From an uncultured Halomicronema sp. (lineage in GTDB: Bacteria > Cyanobacteriota > Cyanobacteriia > Phormidesmidales > Phormidesmidaceae): a stretch of 8,215 bases of DNA. The notes beneath the pieces were generated by a model. It made no database searches, was not told the DNA's origin, and was given only the letters and a program-made list of their open reading frames with translations. A program made the translations under genes and the position numbers. How positions within the stretch are numbered: the first letter of the stretch is position 1; each line of letters begins with the position of its first letter. Below are positions 6,701-8,215 of this stretch, one piece after another. The stretch lies in NCBI GenBank assembly GCA_937897665.1, contig CALCPB010000807.1, positions 1 to 8,215 of the forward strand, in the 5' to 3' direction.

Positions 6701-8215
6701 GAACGAAGCTGGTAGTTGGCTCTCACCTCTATCACTGGAAATTTCATTTTCAAGAAAGCATCCCTTTAATACAAGAAAGCTATCATGCTGCTTTGGCGGT
6801 TGGTGATTTAGAGTATGCGGGGTATGGTGCTCAAGTCATTTGCTTAGGCTCTTATTTTACAGGGCAGTCATTGATGCAGTTAGAGACCCATGTGCAAGCC
6901 TATTGCCATGTTCTTACGCAGCTGAATCAAGTGACTGCCCTCAGATATTGTCAGCTTTATTGGCAGGTTATTTTAAACTTGCGCCACCCAAATGATGCTC
7001 CTTCTCTTCTTGCCGGTGAGGCATTTGATGAACAAGTCGTGGTTCCTCAATTAGCGATGGCAAATGATTGGACTGGACTGTATCATTTCTATTGCAATAA
7101 GTTGATTCTCAACTATCTATTTGGCAATATTTCACACGCTTTGACAGCTGCCGAACAGGCAAGACCGCACGAAGCTTCATTGGCCGGGATGTTTATTGTC
7201 CCTACCTTTTATTTTTATGAGTCCCTGGTCATTCTAAGTAGCTATGCGGAATTACGGTCTCAGCAGCCGACGACTCACTCGCAACGGATCGGTCATAATC
7301 GGGCGGCCTTAAAATCTTGGGCGCAGAGTTCTCCGGGCAATCATCAACACCGATTTGATTTGGTAGAAGCCGAATATCATCGGGTTGTAGGCCGCAGGGC
7401 CGCTGCTCTTGAACTCTACGATCGCGCCATTGCTGGTGCTAAAGTCAACGGCTATCTTCAGGAAGAAGCGCTGGCGAACGAACTGGCCGCTAGATTTTAC
7501 TTGGCCTGGGGCAAAGACAAAATTGCTCAAGATTACCTCACCAATGCCTACTACGGTTATGCCCAATGGGGTGCCACGGCCAAAGTCAAAGCGTTAGAGC
7601 AGCGTTATCCCAACTTGCTCGCGCCCATGTTGCATCCACAACAGCCGTCTGTATTGACAACGGAAACTGTGTTTGCTGCCGACGCTTTCGACGCGGCATT
7701 GGCAACCGATACGCAATCCTCGACAACTGGCAGCACCAGTATTTCTGCCGCACTGGACTTGACTACGGTGTTGCGAGCTTCCCAGGTGCTGTCTAGCGAA
7801 ATTCAGCTCGATAAGCTTTTAGCCACTTTGCTGCGCATTGTGCTGGAAACCGCTGGTGCCGATAAGGGCGCTTTACTTATGCCACGCGAGCAGCAGTGGT
7901 TTGTCGAGGCCGTGGCCACTATTGATCAGCCCACGCAGGTAGCGTCTGTGGCGTTATCCCAAAGCATCGCCGTGCCCCAGACTTTGATTAACACGGTCAA
8001 ACACGGTCTAGAACCGGTGGTGATTATGGATGCCGCAGCCCATCCGACCCTGGCCAGTGATGCCTACGTCACCCAACATCAGCCTAAGAGTTTGCTGTGT
8101 ACCCCCATCCTGCAGCAGGGTAAGCTCATCGCCATTTTGTATTTAGAAAATCAGCTCACGGTTGGGGCATTTACGCGCGATCGCGTCGAGTTATTAAATG
8201 TCCTCTGTACCCAGG
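3712..8215 (+). CDS. giant Ser/Thr kinase - AAA ATPase - GAF signalling protein, C-terminus outside the window
   Basis: One open frame of at least 1501 codons, running off the right edge. Domains from the ATG at 3712: protein kinase, about residues 13-280, with Lys47 (VVIKV), HKDIKPAN with catalytic Asp139, DFS at 158-160 in place of DFG, and APE at 186-188. A predicted ATPase (COG3899/AAA_16 type) starts near 310, with Walker A GVSGIGKT (339-346), a KFDQFNRN segment near 367, and Walker B LFLDDLQWAD around 469. A long helical TPR-like region covers about 700-1320. A GAF domain starts near 1349 and is cut by the window. This matches cyanobacterial trifunctional Ser/Thr kinase / ATP-binding / sensor histidine kinase proteins (compare Anabaena HstK), so a histidine kinase probably follows; a cyclase is possible. 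No signal peptide is seen. Start 3712 fits the family's short lead into the kinase fold; ATG 3661, 17 codons upstream in frame, is an alternative. Neither has a clear Shine-Dalgarno. Confidence 0.95.
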   Translation, partial: MKLTASLPQNAFPTISGYTLVEQLYIGSRTAVYRAVQNADQRSVVIKVLQREHPSFGELVQFRNQYTIAKDLPIPGIIQPLSLASLENGYALVMEDWQALSLAKYCQQHSLTLTEVLEITLQMADILHDLGQHRVVHKDIKPANILIRPQSQQIKLIDFSIASSLPKETQEIQNPNILEGTLAYLAPEQTGRMNRGIDYRADFYALGVTLYQLLTGTLPFISDDPLELIHGHLAKQPLPVDQVRPEVPAPVAAIVAKLMAKNAEDRYQSALGLQHDVQHCLTQWQTTGAIAAFELGQRDLSDRFLIPEKLYGREAEVQTLLKAFDRVAEGAAEQMLAAGVSGIGKTAVVNEVHKPIVRQRGYFIKGKFDQFNRNTPLSAFVPALQDLMGQLLSESDEQLQRWKTRILAVVGENGQVLIEVMPTLEQIIGPQPPAPELAGSAAQHRFNSLFQQFIEVFTTQEHPLVLFLDDLQWADAASLQLMQLLMNDNGYLLILGAYRDNEVSAVHPLMMAVQALEKAEIIVNTITLAPLEDDDINHLVADTLNCATELAQPLTQLVNRKTQGNPFFTTQFLKALHEDGQMTFNCDRRHWECDIAQVNALALTNDVVEFMAVQLQKLPAETQQVLKLAACMGNQFDLTTLAIVSEQSSTAVAGALWKALQEGLISPTSQVYKFFQGSELSEGEDTANPTYRFLHDRIQQAAYSLIPDDQKQATHYQIGQLLRRGIADEALGGHIFDLLSQLNAGAGKITDSFEKQALAHLNLRGGLKAKASTSYAAALKYCHAGIQLLADDGWETDYPLTLQLHELATESAYLSGENKVFEQYAEIVLDRANSDLDQLNVNIIKIQAYTAQNRLVEALEVAKAALKKYTVVFPAEISLEDIQQELQDTRGKFSQFTPEEISALPKMTDTQSLAVMRLLLSIIATAYIADQTLFPLIILKMVQWSLQYGNAPSSPYAYACYGILLVNLAKEIETVSQVGELALKLLEESPDPEIEARTKLVVGSHLYHWKFHFQESIPLIQESYHAALAVGDLEYAGYGAQVICLGSYFTGQSLMQLETHVQAYCHVLTQLNQVTALRYCQLYWQVILNLRHPNDAPSLLAGEAFDEQVVVPQLAMANDWTGLYHFYCNKLILNYLFGNISHALTAAEQARPHEASLAGMFIVPTFYFYESLVILSSYAELRSQQPTTHSQRIGHNRAALKSWAQSSPGNHQHRFDLVEAEYHRVVGRRAAALELYDRAIAGAKVNGYLQEEALANELAARFYLAWGKDKIAQDYLTNAYYGYAQWGATAKVKALEQRYPNLLAPMLHPQQPSVLTTETVFAADAFDAALATDTQSSTTGSTSISAALDLTTVLRASQVLSSEIQLDKLLATLLRIVLETAGADKGALLMPREQQWFVEAVATIDQPTQVASVALSQSIAVPQTLINTVKHGLEPVVIMDAAAHPTLASDAYVTQHQPKSLLCTPILQQGKLIAILYLENQLTVGAFTRDRVELLNVLCTQ
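6002..6009 (+). repeat. run of eight G inside the kinase coding sequence
   Basis: Eight consecutive G at 6002-6009 form part of codons agg-ggg-ggg in the LNLRGGLKAKAS segment. The downstream frame is correct as given, since family-like helical and GAF sequence follows without interruption. A homopolymer of this length can slip during replication and is also a common place for sequencing errors. Confidence 0.7.

Larger units (their letters stand above)
759..8184. repeat. HIP1 octamers (GCGATCGC), eight dispersed copies
   Basis: Exact copies lie at 759-766, 2015-2022, 2402-2409, 3241-3248, 4576-4583, 4613-4620, 5468-5475 and 8177-8184. They occur in coding and non-coding DNA alike, as is usual for this cyanobacterial repeat. 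Random sequence would give about 0.1 copy in this length. No copy lies between 5476 and 8176, which includes the AT-rich block of the kinase gene. Confidence 0.9.

Noticed and set aside
1..8215. CRISPR array, insertion sequence, transposase or prophage remnant
   Set aside because: No regularly spaced repeats, transposase motifs, terminal inverted repeats or phage genes were found on either strand.

Overview
The window looks like chromosomal DNA from a cyanobacterium. The octamer GCGATCGC (HIP1, the repeat typical of many cyanobacterial genomes) occurs eight times, where chance in 8.2 kb would give far fewer than one. The longest gene also has a domain order (Ser/Thr kinase, AAA-type ATPase, helical repeats, GAF) best known from filamentous and other large-genome cyanobacteria. 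Coding sequence is about 50-60% GC in the segments counted by hand.

Layout. Positions 1-880 hold no convincing gene: a few hairpins, an 11-bp-spaced direct repeat, and a doubtful 31-codon minus-strand reading frame. Positions 881-1783 (+) encode a soluble family 2 glycosyltransferase. Positions 1789-2949 (-) encode a protein of nine tandem tetratricopeptide repeats (TPRs). It converges on the glycosyltransferase gene with only 5 bp between the stop codons. Positions 2950-3711 are again mostly non-coding, with nested inverted repeats and two weak small frames. From 3712 to the right edge runs one uninterrupted reading frame of at least 1501 codons. It is the N-terminal part of a giant signalling protein (the NCBI-style name is trifunctional serine/threonine kinase / ATP-binding protein / sensor histidine kinase; Anabaena HstK is a related dual kinase). 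The window ends inside its GAF domain, so the output domain is not visible.

How the genes relate. Nothing shows that the three genes work as one system. The glycosyltransferase probably adds a sugar to a surface or exported polysaccharide or glycolipid. The TPR protein is a scaffold with no catalytic domain. The giant kinase integrates a signal through its GAF and helical-repeat regions. The kinase and TPR genes are divergent, with about 760 bp between their starts that could hold both promoters.

No unmistakable new system is present. The points most worth a second look are an AT-rich block without HIP1 sites inside the kinase gene (about 6060-7250) with a run of eight G just before it, a duplicated start-codon neighbourhood in the TPR gene, the nested inverted repeats at 3277-3308, and the 11-bp-spaced repeat upstream of the glycosyltransferase.
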